From NCBI RefSeq assembly GCF_000282635.1, contig NZ_AKIW01000069.1:1-50273 (forward strand): a stretch of 50,273 bases of DNA, in the 5' to 3' direction. This DNA comes from Variovorax sp. CF313 (GTDB taxonomy: Bacteria > Pseudomonadota > Gammaproteobacteria > Burkholderiales > Burkholderiaceae_C). Position numbers and translations under genes: made by a program. The notes under the pieces were generated by a model, which worked only from the letters and a program-made list of their open reading frames with translations, searched no databases and was not told the DNA's origin. The number at the start of each line of letters is the position of its first letter. Position 1 is the first letter of the stretch. Positions 1-8,382 of this stretch are shown here, in pieces.

Positions 1-207
1 GAGCCGGCACAGGCAGTGTGGCTCGCCGCCATGCTGCACAAGCCGCAGGCCGTGCTCGAACAATGGCGGCAGGATGGCCACGTCGACGCCGACCGCATCA
101 AGTGGATTGCCGAGGGTATCCGCGGGATCAGCCGGAACCAGCGCGAAGCGCTGCTCAAGGGCGTGGCCGCGGCGAAGTTCACGGCGCCGGAGGCCACGAA
201 ACAATGA
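1..207 (+). CDS. 3' end of an unrecognised gene (truncated by window edge)
   Basis: The frame is open from the first base of the window, so only the last 68 codons are visible; the gene continues upstream. The visible tail is rich in Ala, Arg, Gln and Lys, looks helical, and has no motif, signal or membrane segment that I recognise. Its stop overlaps the start of the acetyltransferase gene by 3 nt in an ATGA arrangement, so the two are probably translationally coupled and co-transcribed. No function is assigned. Confidence 0.6.
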   Translation, partial: EPAQAVWLAAMLHKPQAVLEQWRQDGHVDADRIKWIAEGIRGISRNQREALLKGVAAAKFTAPEATKQ

Positions 208-971
208 ACACCACACCCCTGGGCATCCCGGATATCGAAGCCATCGAGCGCGCCACCATCGCGGCGGTGTCGCCCGACCTGACCGAGGAGCTCGACGGCT
301 GGCTGCTGCCCTTTGCCGGCGGCACCGTGAAACGCGCCAGGTCGGCCGTGCCGCTGCACCGCAGCGAGGTCGACCACAGCACGCTCGACCGCATCGAGGA
401 CCGCTACGACAGCCGCCAGGTCACGCCCGCGCTGCGGCTGGCCGAAGCACCGTGCTTCGAGGGCCTGCGCGCCGAGCTGGAGCGGCGCCACTACATCGAC
501 GACAGCCCGACCTGCGTGCAGGTCGGCTCGGCGCAGCGCATGCGGCAGGTGGTCGCAGGCGGCGCGCTGGCCGACGTCGATCATGCGCCCGACGCCGCCT
601 GGTCGGCGCTGTTCCTCGGCGAGGGCTTCGATCCGGTGGACGGGGCCCATCGCGTGCGGATGCTGTCGCGGGCCAAAGGCTCGCTCTATGCGAGCGTGCG
701 CGAAGGCGGCCGCACGGTGGCGGCGGGGGCGATGGCGTTCGGGCACGGCTGGGCCAGCGTGCACGGCATGCGCACCGAGCGGGCGCAGCGGGGGCGGGGC
801 CTGGCGGCGCGCGTGCTGGCCGGGCTGGCGCAAGCCGCGTCGGCACGTGGCTTCGAGCGGGTGTTCCTGCAGGTCGATGCGCAAAACCATGCGGCGCTGT
901 CGCTGTATCGCCGCGCCGGCTTCGAAACGCAGTGGAAATACTGCTACTGGCAGCGCCAGCAGTGGCCGTGA
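204..971 (+). CDS. GNAT family N-acetyltransferase
   Basis: A 255-residue protein whose C-terminal half (about residues 135-250) is a GNAT acetyltransferase fold. The acetyl-CoA loop is visible as RGRGLA at 196-201 after a beta strand (WASVHGMR), and the typical final segment NHAALSLYRRAGF lies at 228-240. The first 130 residues are a less conserved extension, as in two-part GNAT proteins where only one half binds acetyl-CoA. GNAT enzymes move an acetyl group from acetyl-CoA to an amine; the substrate cannot be told here. The start is the ATG overlapping the stop of the preceding gene (ATGA). An open frame extends further 5' but runs over that gene and is unlikely to be used. Confidence 0.85.
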   Translation: MNTTPLGIPDIEAIERATIAAVSPDLTEELDGWLLPFAGGTVKRARSAVPLHRSEVDHSTLDRIEDRYDSRQVTPALRLAEAPCFEGLRAELERRHYIDDSPTCVQVGSAQRMRQVVAGGALADVDHAPDAAWSALFLGEGFDPVDGAHRVRMLSRAKGSLYASVREGGRTVAAGAMAFGHGWASVHGMRTERAQRGRGLAARVLAGLAQAASARGFERVFLQVDAQNHAALSLYRRAGFETQWKYCYWQRQQWP

Positions 972-1037
972 CATGTCAAGCCGCCCGCTGACAGGCCGCG
1001 GGTGGCGCGGTGGGCGCGTTAGTGCCACCATGGACGG

Positions 1038-1934
1038 ATGACGAACGCCAACCACCACGCCAACCATCCCACCGATCCCGTCGCCACGCCGCGCGGCATC
1101 GACCACATCGTGGCCGGTGTTTCCACCAGCGACGGCGACGGCGTCAAGCTCACCCGCGTGCTTCAGCAGCCGCTGCAGAAGCGGCTCGACCCTTATCTGA
1201 TGCTCGATGCCTTCGGCAGCGACAACCCGGGCGACTACATCGGCGGCTTTCCCAACCATCCGCACCGCGGATTCGAGACCGTCACGTACATGATCGCCGG
1301 CCGCATGCGCCACCGCGACAGCGCCGGCCACGAAGGCCTGCTGGAGAACGGCGGCGTGCAGTGGATGACCGCCGGCCGCGGCCTCGTGCACAGCGAACTG
1401 CCCGAGCAGGAAGAAGGCCTGATGGAAGGCTTTCAGCTGTGGCTCAACCTGCCGGCCAGGGACAAGATGCGCGAGCCCTGGTATCGCGACATCCAGAGCG
1501 AGGAGATCCCGGAATTCACCACCACCGGCGGCGCGCACGTGCGCGTGATCGCGGGCGCCAGCCATGGCATCGAGGGTGCGGTGCGGCGCGAGCACACCGA
1601 GCCGCTGTACCTCGACGTCACGCTGCCGCCGGGCGCGGAGTTCGCGCAGCCGCTGCCGCACGACCACAACGCGCTGGTCTACGTGTTCCGCGAATCGCTG
1701 TGGATCGCGGGCAGCGAAGTCCCGACGCGGCGCATGGCGATCCTGGCCAACGACGCGGGCAGCGACGGCGTGGTGCTGCGTGCCGGCGCGACCAACCACA
1801 GCCCCGCGCGTGCGCTGCTCATTGCCGGCAAGCCGCTGCACGAGCCCATCGCGCAGTACGGCCCTTTCGTGATGAACACGCAGGAGCAGGTCCAGCAGGC
1901 GGTGCACGACTTCCAGAACGGCAAGCTGGGCTGA
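1038..1934 (+). CDS. pirin family protein
   Basis: A 298-residue two-domain cupin of the pirin family. The N-terminal cupin carries the metal-binding signature: NHPHRGFETVTY gives His74 and His76, and GLVHSE gives His118 and Glu120, matching the Fe-binding His-His-His-Glu set of human pirin and E. coli YhhW. The C-terminal cupin (about 180-290) lacks such ligands, which is normal. Bacterial pirins are cytoplasmic; some have quercetin 2,3-dioxygenase activity, but the physiological role is generally unknown. The gene starts 66 bp after the acetyltransferase on the same strand. The chosen ATG gives a protein of usual family length. Confidence 0.9.
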   Translation: MTNANHHANHPTDPVATPRGIDHIVAGVSTSDGDGVKLTRVLQQPLQKRLDPYLMLDAFGSDNPGDYIGGFPNHPHRGFETVTYMIAGRMRHRDSAGHEGLLENGGVQWMTAGRGLVHSELPEQEEGLMEGFQLWLNLPARDKMREPWYRDIQSEEIPEFTTTGGAHVRVIAGASHGIEGAVRREHTEPLYLDVTLPPGAEFAQPLPHDHNALVYVFRESLWIAGSEVPTRRMAILANDAGSDGVVLRAGATNHSPARALLIAGKPLHEPIAQYGPFVMNTQEQVQQAVHDFQNGKLG

Positions 1935-2011
1935 ACCTGTAGTCGCCCGCCTACCGAAAGTCGGCATCGGCCAGGGTTCCGGCCACCGCATGGGCCCCCT
2001 AGATTGCGCTC

Positions 2012-3085
2012 ATGCCCACCACGATCCGAAAAGGACAGGCGCCCGCCACGCTGCAACGCGCCCAGTTCCACGAACGCTTCATGCAGCCCTTCCAGGACCC
2101 GGCCTTCCAGGCCGAGGCCGAGTCGCTGCGGCGCATCGAACTCATCGCCTGGGAAGCTTATGAGCAAGGCCGCAAGGCGCCCGTCACCCGCAGGGCGGGG
2201 CCCGGCTATGCGGACCCGGACTACGAACTGTCCGTCGACTGGCTCGAAGCCAAGGCCCGCATCGACGCGGCGCAGCTCGCCTGGAGCCTGCCGCAGACGC
2301 CTTCGCGCGTGCTGCTGGTGAACGGCTCGCCGCGCAACGACGGCACCTGCCCCGGCGAAGTCTCCAAGACATGGCGGCTGGCCGAACTGGCGCGCGAGGT
2401 GCTCGACGGCAGCGGCATCGAGACCGACCTGCTCGACCTGAGCCTGCTCGCTTCCGAATACGGCCGGCAGATCCACCCCTGCAAGGGCTGCGTCTCCACC
2501 GCCATGCCGCTGTGCCACTGGCCCTGCAGCTGCTATCCCAACCATTCGCTGCGCCAGACCGGCGACTGGATGAACGAGATCTACGAACGCTGGGTGTCCG
2601 CGCATGGCGTGATCCTGCTCACGCCCACGCACTGGTACCAGGCGGCGAGTCCGCTGAAGCTCATGATCGACCGCCTCGTCTGCGCCGACGGCGGCAACCC
2701 GGACCCCACCAGCACGCATGGCAAGAATCCCGAGGAAGCCAAGGCGCTCGAACTCGAAGGCTGGGGCTATCCCAAGCACCTCGACGGCCGCGTCTACGGC
2801 GTGGTGGTGCACGGCGACGTGGCAGGCGTGGAAAGCGTGCGCCGAAGCCTCGTCGACTGGCTCGACTGGATGGGGCTGGTCGACGCCGGCACGCAGGCGC
2901 TGCTCGATCGCTACATCGGCTACTACGAACCCTACGCCACCAGCCACGACGCGCTCGATGCCGATGCCGACGTGCAGGAAGAAGTGCGCAACGTGGCGCG
3001 CGCCGTCGCCCGGGCGGTCGGCGACCTGCGCGCCGGCAGGCTGCAGGTGCCAGACCGCGGGCTGAAGCGGCCCCGGCCCAAGTAA
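2012..3085 (+). CDS. flavodoxin-fold NAD(P)H-dependent oxidoreductase with Cys cluster
   Basis: A 357-residue protein. Residues 98-300 form a flavodoxin-like, FMN-reductase type domain starting with strand RVLLVNGSPRNDG (FMN phosphate loop, 99-111) and including LLTPTHWYQAASPLK, the usual segment that contacts the isoalloxazine ring. Two features are unusual. The first ~95 residues are an extra helical region that I cannot place. A five-cysteine loop lies at C157, C160, C168, C172 and C174 (C-x2-C-x7-C-x3-C-x-C), where iron-sulfur flavoproteins carry a CxxC-type cluster site. It is probably a cytoplasmic flavin-dependent reductase, possibly binding an Fe-S cluster; the substrate is unknown. 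It lies 77 bp after the pirin gene, same strand. Confidence 0.8.
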   Translation: MPTTIRKGQAPATLQRAQFHERFMQPFQDPAFQAEAESLRRIELIAWEAYEQGRKAPVTRRAGPGYADPDYELSVDWLEAKARIDAAQLAWSLPQTPSRVLLVNGSPRNDGTCPGEVSKTWRLAELAREVLDGSGIETDLLDLSLLASEYGRQIHPCKGCVSTAMPLCHWPCSCYPNHSLRQTGDWMNEIYERWVSAHGVILLTPTHWYQAASPLKLMIDRLVCADGGNPDPTSTHGKNPEEAKALELEGWGYPKHLDGRVYGVVVHGDVAGVESVRRSLVDWLDWMGLVDAGTQALLDRYIGYYEPYATSHDALDADADVQEEVRNVARAVARAVGDLRAGRLQVPDRGLKRPRPK

Positions 3086-3236
3086 AAAGTCACGCCACAG
3101 GCCGCTTTCGCGCTCGCTGTACATCATTCTTTACGCAAGCTCACGCCGGCCTAACGGAGGCGATACAGAGCGCTTCCACACTTCGTCTCACCTGCTGCCC
3201 ATCGGTGGCGGGCTTCTTCGAAAGGAAGCACTTCTC

Positions 3237-3809
3237 ATGATTTCTCTTCGCCAACGCATCGTCTGGGCCAGCCTGCTGGGTTCGGCCGCCCTCGCCTCTT
3301 CGGGCGCGTTCGCTCAAGCGCCGGCCGCCTCCACCCCAGCCGCACCCACCGCCGCGGTGGCCCAGGCCGACAACGCCGCGGCGCCCAAGGCGCAGCACAA
3401 GCGCATGGACCCCGCCCAGCGCATGGAGCGCATGCAGGAGCGCCGCACCAAGCGTCTTGCCGCCCTGAAGGACAAGCTCAAGCTCACCGCGGCCCAGGAA
3501 GGCGCATGGAGCACCTTCACCGCCGCGACGCAGCCGCCCGGCGGTCCGCGTCCGCACATGGACCGTGCCGAGTTCGCCAAGCTGACCACGCCGCAGCGCC
3601 TGGAGCGCATGGAGGCTCGCCGTGCCGAACGCAGCGCGATGTTCGCCAAGCGCGCCGAAGCCACGAAGACTTTCTACGCCGCGCTGACGCCCGAGCAGCA
3701 GAAGACCTTCGACGCCGAGACCGTGCACTTCGGCGGCCACCGGGGTGACCACGACGGCCATCGCGGCCATGAAGGCCAGCGCGGTGCGCCGGCACCTGCC
3801 AAGGGCTGA
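3237..3809 (+). CDS. Spy/CpxP-like periplasmic protein (LTXXQ motif)
   Basis: A 190-residue exported protein. It has a Sec signal peptide (MISLRQR, hydrophobic 8-22, probable cleavage after AFA at 24-26), an Ala/Pro linker, then a charged helical region with LTxxQ-type motifs LTAAQ (83-87), LTTPQ (116-120) and LTPEQ (150-154). These define the Spy/CpxP refolding-chaperone superfamily, which binds misfolded periplasmic proteins or senses envelope stress. The C-terminus is His/Gly/Asp-rich (about 164-178), which might bind metal. AAGGAAG lies upstream of the ATG. The gene is followed by a strong terminator and stands alone on its strand. Confidence 0.85.
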   Translation: MISLRQRIVWASLLGSAALASSGAFAQAPAASTPAAPTAAVAQADNAAAPKAQHKRMDPAQRMERMQERRTKRLAALKDKLKLTAAQEGAWSTFTAATQPPGGPRPHMDRAEFAKLTTPQRLERMEARRAERSAMFAKRAEATKTFYAALTPEQQKTFDAETVHFGGHRGDHDGHRGHEGQRGAPAPAKG

Positions 3810-3846
3810 TCCACACCCGCTGCGCCGGTGACGGCGCCATCGAATG

Positions 3847-3881
3847 AAAGCCCGCAACGCGAAAGCGCTGCGGGCTTTTTT
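3847..3881 (+). terminator. Rho-independent terminator after the Spy-like gene
   Basis: A 10-bp perfect stem (AAAGCCCGCA / TGCGGGCTTT) closes an inner CGC-GAAA-GCG tetraloop hairpin and is followed by a T run. It sits between the convergent Spy-like gene and the small secreted-protein gene, so it may stop transcription from both sides. Confidence 0.9.
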
Positions 3882-3897
3882 CATCGACGGGCGGGTT

Positions 3898-4326
3898 TTA
3901 CTGCGGCGTGCCCGTCTTGTCCGTCGGATTGGTCACCACGTCGGGGCGTTCGCCCTTCTGGCCGAACTGCGGCTTGACCTTGCGCCCCGTCTGGCTGACC
4001 TCCGCGCGGGACATCTCGCCGGTCGGCTGCGGCATGGCGTTGGGCTGGTGGTTGACGGTGGTGGACGCCTCGCCCTTGGGCACCACGCTGTTGGCATTGT
4101 TGCGGTTTTGCACACGGGCCTCGGCCTTCACCGCCTCGCGCGATATGGGCATCGAGGCGTCGGGGCGCTGCGGCGGATTTGCAACGCCGGCAGGCGTCAT
4201 GGTGCTGGCTTCGCCGCCCACCGACGGGTCGGGCTGGGCGGGAATGGACGTGGCCTGTGCCGACGCGATGCCGGCCATGCCCAGCAACGCGGCGAGAACC
4301 GTGGCGTGAAAAGTGATTTGCTTCAT
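3898..4326 (-). CDS. small secreted hypothetical protein, DUF4148-like
   Basis: A 142-residue protein with a clear signal peptide (MKQITFHATVLAALLG, probable cleavage after ASA at 21-23) and a low-complexity polar mature part. Segments SREAVKAEARVQNRNNAN and PKGEAST, then MSRAEV and QKGERPDVV, look like a degenerate internal repeat and resemble the DUF4148 group of small exported Burkholderiales proteins; the assignment is tentative. AAGGAG lies 8 bases before this ATG, which decides the start over longer in-frame options. It is convergent with the Spy-like gene and divergent from the phospholipid cluster. Function unknown. Confidence 0.75.
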   Translation of the reverse strand: MKQITFHATVLAALLGMAGIASAQATSIPAQPDPSVGGEASTMTPAGVANPPQRPDASMPISREAVKAEARVQNRNNANSVVPKGEASTTVNHQPNAMPQPTGEMSRAEVSQTGRKVKPQFGQKGERPDVVTNPTDKTGTPQ

Positions 4327-4543
4327 GGATGTGCTCCTTGTGGCTTTGTGTCGGTGTCGAGGATGAAACGCGGGCTGCTTTCCGAGCCCTCGAAAATCAC
4401 CGTAGAAGCAGCGAAATTCCCACCATGTGGGGGTGCGGCAGGCCTGCCTGTAGGAGCCGGCCGCCCACGCGTGAAAGGGGGCGGAAGGAGGTGGCGAGTT
4501 CCTACAGTCAGGAGGGGCGCGGCAACGTACAACTTGCACAACG
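4327..4543. other. divergent intergenic region, 217 bp
   Basis: This spacer separates the minus-strand secreted-protein gene from the plus-strand ybhP-like gene and must hold both promoters. I see no convincing sigma-70 hexamer pair. It contains a perfect 12-bp palindrome GGCAGGCCTGCC at 4437-4448, which could be an operator but could be chance in GC-rich DNA. Confidence 0.4.
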
Positions 4544-5338
4544 ATGTCCTCCTCTCCCATTCCAGACGCCGCGGCGTCCGCGCAGGCCTCGCCGACCTCG
4601 CTCAAGGTCATGACGGTGAACACCCACAAGGGCTTCACCGCGCTCAACCGCAGGTTCATCCTGCCGGAGCTGCGCGACGCCGTGCGCACCGTGGGCGCCG
4701 ACGTGGTGTTCCTGCAGGAAGTGCTCGGCACCCATTCGCGCCATTCGCGCAGGGTGAGCAACTGGCCCGAAGCGCCGCACTACGAATTCCTGGCCGACAC
4801 CATGTGGCCGCAGTTCGCCTACGGGCGCAATGCGGTGTATCCGAAAGGCCACCACGGCAATGCGCTGCTCTCGAAATTCCCGATCGTGCATTTCCGCAAC
4901 CACGACGTGTCCGTGAGCGGTCCCGAGAAGCGCGGGCTGCTGCATTGCGTGCTGCGGCTGCCGGGCCGCGTCGTCGACGTGCACGCGGTCTGCGCCCACC
5001 TCGGGCTGGCCGAGGCGCACCGGCAGCAGCAGCTCGAGCTGCTCTGCCACATCGTGCGCGACGAGGTGCCGGCCGACGCGCCGCTGATCGTGGCGGGCGA
5101 CTTCAACGACTGGCGCGGCCGCGCGCACGAGATCCTGGAAAAAGGCGCCGCTCTGCGCGAAGTGTTCGTGCATGCCAACGGCCGCGCGGCCAGGACCTTT
5201 CCCGCCCGCTTCCCCGTGCTGCCGCTGGACCGCATCTACGTGCGCAATGCCGGCGTGCACGCGCCCGTGGTGCTGCCGCGCCGGCCGTGGTCGCACCTGT
5301 CGGACCACGCCCCGCTGGTGGCGGATATCGACCTGTGA
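4544..5338 (+). CDS. ybhP: endonuclease/exonuclease/phosphatase family protein (YbhP-like)
   Basis: A 264-residue EEP-superfamily protein. Metal and catalytic motifs are present in order: TVNTHKG (Asn26, His28), FLQEV (Glu59), GDFNDW (185-190), LDRIY (Asp229-Arg230) and SDHAPL (Asp254-His255). EEP enzymes cleave phosphodiesters in nucleic acids, phosphoinositides or sphingomyelin-like lipids. The next two genes are ClsB-type and YbhN-type, the order seen in E. coli ybhP-clsB-ybhN, so a role in phospholipid metabolism is likely but unproven. There is no signal peptide, so it is cytoplasmic or peripheral. Its TGA overlaps a GTG start for the next gene. Confidence 0.88.
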   Translation: MSSSPIPDAAASAQASPTSLKVMTVNTHKGFTALNRRFILPELRDAVRTVGADVVFLQEVLGTHSRHSRRVSNWPEAPHYEFLADTMWPQFAYGRNAVYPKGHHGNALLSKFPIVHFRNHDVSVSGPEKRGLLHCVLRLPGRVVDVHAVCAHLGLAEAHRQQQLELLCHIVRDEVPADAPLIVAGDFNDWRGRAHEILEKGAALREVFVHANGRAARTFPARFPVLPLDRIYVRNAGVHAPVVLPRRPWSHLSDHAPLVADIDL

Positions 5339-6633
5339 GCGCAGTGAGCGCGCGAGCCATGAGCAGCGGGAACAACAACCACTGGACCGGCGGCAACCGC
5401 ATCGAGCTGCTGGAGAACGGCGAGCAGTTCTTCCCGCGCGTGTTCGACGCCATCCGCAAGGCACGGCGCGAGGTGATCGCCGAGACCTTCATCCTGTTCG
5501 AGGACAAGGTCGGCCTGCAGCTGCACGCCGCCATGCGCGAGGCGGCGCAGCGTGGCGTGAAGATCGACCTGATGATCGACGGCTTCGGTTCGCCGGATCT
5601 CTCGCGCGAGTTCATCGAGGGCCTGACCTCGGCCGGCGTGAAGGTGCGGGTGTTCGATCCGGGCCAGCGCTTCATGGGCCAGCGGCTGAACGTGTTCCGC
5701 CGCATGCACCGCAAGATCGTGGTGGTCGACGGCGAGCGCGCCTTCGTCGGCGGCATCAACTATTCGGCGGACCACCTGCTCGATTTCGGATCCAAGGCCA
5801 AGCAGGACTATGCAGTGGAACTCGCGGGCCCGATCGTGGGAGAGATCCACCAGTTCGTGCTGCGCGCCATCGCGCTTGGCGGCAAGGGCGCGGGCTGGTT
5901 CCGCCGCCGGCTGAAGCTGGCGCCGCCCGTGAACCAGGTCCGTGCCGGCGAGGCCGATGCGATGTTCGTCACGCGCGACAACCGGCGCCACACCAACGAC
6001 ATCGAGCGGCAGTACCGTGCGGCCATCCGCGCGGCGCGCAAGCGCATCGTGATCGCCAATGCGTATTTCTTTCCGGGCTACCTGCTCATCAAGGAATTGC
6101 GGCGCGCGGCGCGGCGCGGCGTGGACGTGCGGCTCGTCCTGCAGGGCGAGCCCGACATGCCGATCGTCAAGACTGCCGCGAGCATGCTCTACCACCACCT
6201 GCTGCATGCCGGCGTGCGCATCTACGAATACTGCGACCGTCCGCTGCATGGCAAGGTCGCGCTCATGGACGACAGGTGGAGCACCGTGGGGTCGAGCAAC
6301 CTCGACCCGCTGAGCCTGTCGCTGAACCTCGAGGCCAACGTGATCGTGCGCGACGCGGCCTTCAACCAGGTGCTGTGGGAGCGCATGGACCGGCTGATGC
6401 AGCACAGCTGCAAACAGGTGGAGGCGGCCGATCTCGCCAGCGAATGGAGCGGCTGGCGGCTGGTGCGCAGCTTCTTCGTCTTCCACATCCTGCGCTGGTA
6501 CCCGGCCCTGCTGGGCCGCCTGCCGCGACACGCGCCGCGCCTGACGCCGGCCGAGGCCACCGACCTCGCGAGCCGGCGCGGCAGCGGCCGCAGTGACCCG
6601 GCCGGCGGCGCCACCCGGACGGAAGCCGCCTGA
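5335..6633 (+). CDS. clsB: cardiolipin synthase B (phospholipase D family)
   Basis: A 432-residue phospholipase D superfamily protein with both HKD motifs: His125-x-Lys127-x4-Asp132 (HRKIVVVD) and His305-x-Lys307-x4-Asp312 (HGKVALMD, followed by GSSN). No N-terminal transmembrane pair is present, which distinguishes ClsB (413 aa in E. coli) from ClsA/ClsC. ClsB joins phosphatidyl groups to form cardiolipin and can also make phosphatidylglycerol, at the inner membrane. The GTG at 5335 overlaps the upstream stop (GTGA), suggesting coupling; an ATG at 5359 is the alternative start. The C-terminal ~40 residues are rich in Arg and Pro. Confidence 0.9.
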   Translation: MSAVSARAMSSGNNNHWTGGNRIELLENGEQFFPRVFDAIRKARREVIAETFILFEDKVGLQLHAAMREAAQRGVKIDLMIDGFGSPDLSREFIEGLTSAGVKVRVFDPGQRFMGQRLNVFRRMHRKIVVVDGERAFVGGINYSADHLLDFGSKAKQDYAVELAGPIVGEIHQFVLRAIALGGKGAGWFRRRLKLAPPVNQVRAGEADAMFVTRDNRRHTNDIERQYRAAIRAARKRIVIANAYFFPGYLLIKELRRAARRGVDVRLVLQGEPDMPIVKTAASMLYHHLLHAGVRIYEYCDRPLHGKVALMDDRWSTVGSSNLDPLSLSLNLEANVIVRDAAFNQVLWERMDRLMQHSCKQVEAADLASEWSGWRLVRSFFVFHILRWYPALLGRLPRHAPRLTPAEATDLASRRGSGRSDPAGGATRTEAA

Positions 6634-6655
6634 GCGGAAGCGCCGCATCGAATCG

Positions 6656-7612
6656 ATGAGCACCATGGCTCTCTCCCACCACGGCTGGTGGCCCTGGATT
6701 CGCCGCGCGGCGACGTGGGGCTTCTTCGCGCTGATCGCGTGGCTGCTCGTGCGGCAGGCGCGCACCATCCACTGGGACGAGGTGTTCGACGCGATCCGCT
6801 TGCTGCCTGCCGCCGTGCTGCTTGCGGCCGGCGTGCTGGCGGCAAGCAGCTTCGCGCTCTACAGCACCTACGACCTGCTGGGCCGGCACCTGACGCGGCA
6901 CCGGCTCGGCACGGGCACGGTGATGGGCGTGACTTTCATCAGCTACGCCTTCAACCTCAACCTCGGGTCGCTGGTGGGCGGCGTGGCCTTCCGCTACCGG
7001 CTCTATTCGCGCCTGGGCCTCGCGAACGAGACCATCACTCGCGTGCTCGGCTTCAGCATGCTGACCAACTGGCTCGGCTACCTCGTGGTGGCCGGCGCAG
7101 CATTCCTTTTCTGGCCGATGAGGCTGCCGCCCGGCTGGAAAATCGACCACGAGGACCTGCGCATGCTCGGCGCGGTGCTGCTGATGGTGGCCCTGGCCTA
7201 CCTGGTGCTGTGCGCAGCGGCGAAGGGGCGCGTCTGGCGCGTGCGCGGCCATGCGTTCAGGATCCCGGGGCTGGCCATGGCGCTGCTGCAGCTCGCCATG
7301 TCGTGCACCAACTGGTCGCTGATCGGCGGCGTGATCTGGTTCCTGCTGCAGGGTCAGGTCGGCTATCCGCAGGTGCTCGCGGTGCTGCTGGTGGCGGCGG
7401 TGGCCGGAGTCGTCACGCACGTGCCGGCGGGGCTCGGCGTGCTCGAGGCGGTGTTCGTGGCGCTGCTGTCGCACGAGGTGCCGGAAGCCCAGCTGCTCGG
7501 CGCGCTGCTGGCTTATCGCGGCCTGTACTACCTGCTGCCGCTGATGGTGGCCGCGCTGGGCTATCTGGTGACGGAGGCGAGAGCGAAGCGGCCGGGGATG
7601 GCGGGGCGCTAG
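6656..7612 (+). CDS. ybhN: YbhN-like membrane protein (LPG synthase TM-domain family, UPF0104)
   Basis: A 318-residue integral membrane protein with about eight hydrophobic segments, of the lysylphosphatidylglycerol-synthase transmembrane (flippase-like) family but without the catalytic lysyltransferase domain. Conserved stretches include SYAFNLNLGS, AFRYRLYSRLGL and THVPAGLGVLEAVF. E. coli YbhN is also 318 residues and follows clsB, which supports this start; a GTG at 6593 would add 21 Arg/Pro-rich residues overlapping clsB. It is probably involved in lipid translocation, but no activity is established. The last four bases, CTAG, are shared with the stop of the convergent pagL-like gene. Confidence 0.88.
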   Translation: MSTMALSHHGWWPWIRRAATWGFFALIAWLLVRQARTIHWDEVFDAIRLLPAAVLLAAGVLAASSFALYSTYDLLGRHLTRHRLGTGTVMGVTFISYAFNLNLGSLVGGVAFRYRLYSRLGLANETITRVLGFSMLTNWLGYLVVAGAAFLFWPMRLPPGWKIDHEDLRMLGAVLLMVALAYLVLCAAAKGRVWRVRGHAFRIPGLAMALLQLAMSCTNWSLIGGVIWFLLQGQVGYPQVLAVLLVAAVAGVVTHVPAGLGVLEAVFVALLSHEVPEAQLLGALLAYRGLYYLLPLMVAALGYLVTEARAKRPGMAGR

Positions 7613-8184
7613 AAGCGGTAGGCGTAGCGCAGCCGGACGAAGGTCTCGCCCGGGTTCGGCTTCTTGATGCCGCCATTCGAGAAGTGCTGCACGCGCAACG
7701 ACAGTTCATGCGTGCCGTGCTCGCCGAAGCTGCCTCCGATGCCCAGCACCTCGGTGAACTGGAAGGCGGTGCTGAAGCTGCGGTCGGGCGTCCTGTAGAC
7801 GTGATCCATCACGCTGCCGCCGACGCCACCTTCGGCAAACCAGGGCGAGTCGCCATGGTCGAAGCGGTAGCGCCAGGTGTAGATGGCGCCGATCTGCGTG
7901 TAGTTGCGCGGGCCGTTGCCGAGGGCCGGCGCATGCCAGTTGCTCAGGTACACATCCCAGTAGCCCGAGAGTGCGCCTTCGCGCACCGGCTGGCGCGGTG
8001 ACCACGGGAAGGTCATGCCCACCGTCGCTGAATCGGCGCTGCCCATTTGCCCGTGCGGGGCGCGGCCTCCCTCGACGTACATGCCCGTTGCGCTGTCTTC
8101 GAATGCATGGGCCGCCGCGCCCGGCAAGGCCGAAAGGGCCGCGAACAGGGCGGCCCGAAGAGGTGTGGCGACGCGAAATCTCAT
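7609..8184 (-). CDS. pagL: acyloxyacyl hydrolase, PagL-type lipid A 3-O-deacylase
   Basis: A 191-residue outer-membrane protein with a signal peptide (cleavage near AAAHA, 23-27) and alternating beta strands ending in the C-terminal aromatic motif YAYRF, typical of OM barrels. The PagL active-site pattern H-x-S-N is seen as His167-Phe-Ser169-Asn170, with Glu180 a candidate for the third residue. PagL removes the 3-O acyl chain of lipid A and so lowers endotoxicity. Residues upstream of this Met in the open frame are not signal-like, so the ATG at 8184 was chosen. It lies tail-to-tail with the phospholipid trio and is divergent from the phasin gene. Confidence 0.88.
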   Translation of the reverse strand: MRFRVATPLRAALFAALSALPGAAAHAFEDSATGMYVEGGRAPHGQMGSADSATVGMTFPWSPRQPVREGALSGYWDVYLSNWHAPALGNGPRNYTQIGAIYTWRYRFDHGDSPWFAEGGVGGSVMDHVYRTPDRSFSTAFQFTEVLGIGGSFGEHGTHELSLRVQHFSNGGIKKPNPGETFVRLRYAYRF

Positions 8185-8314
8185 GCTGCGGCCCGTGACG
8201 CGTGACGTGAAACAGGAAGACATCATCAATCTCAACCCTGTTCAGCATTCGCTCGGCACGTAATTTCCACATCGGGAAGTAGGACCCGATCAATAAAAAT
8301 GCAGTGCCGGATTT

Positions 8315-8327
8315 GTTGCACTGCAGC
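8315..8327. promoter_or_regulatory. GTTGCACTGCAGC palindrome, possible PhaR operator
   Basis: A near-perfect palindrome (GTTGCA-C-TGCAGC) sits about 55 bp upstream of the phasin start. A second TGCAGTG at 8300-8306 pairs with CACTGCA at 8319-8325. TGCA-type palindromes of this form lie before phasin genes in related bacteria and bind the PHB repressor PhaR. A TATAGT -10-like hexamer follows at 8348-8353. Binding is inferred from similarity only. Confidence 0.35.
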
Positions 8328-8382
8328 ATTTTCGGGCCGGCGAAGCCTATAGTGGTCCGACCTCCTCCAGCGCACTGCCCTC

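Noticed and set aside
4437..4448. GGCAGGCCTGCC palindrome as a proven operator
   Set aside because: A 12-bp palindrome of G/C-rich bases is not rare at this GC content, and no second copy or nearby regulator gene was seen.
3844..5334. Long 5' extension of the clsB frame
   Set aside because: It covers the terminator, a minus-strand gene and ybhP in another frame. No coding character before GTG 5335.
6593..6655. GTG start at 6593 for ybhN
   Set aside because: It would add 21 Arg/Pro-rich residues overlapping clsB; the ATG at 6656 gives the exact length of E. coli YbhN.
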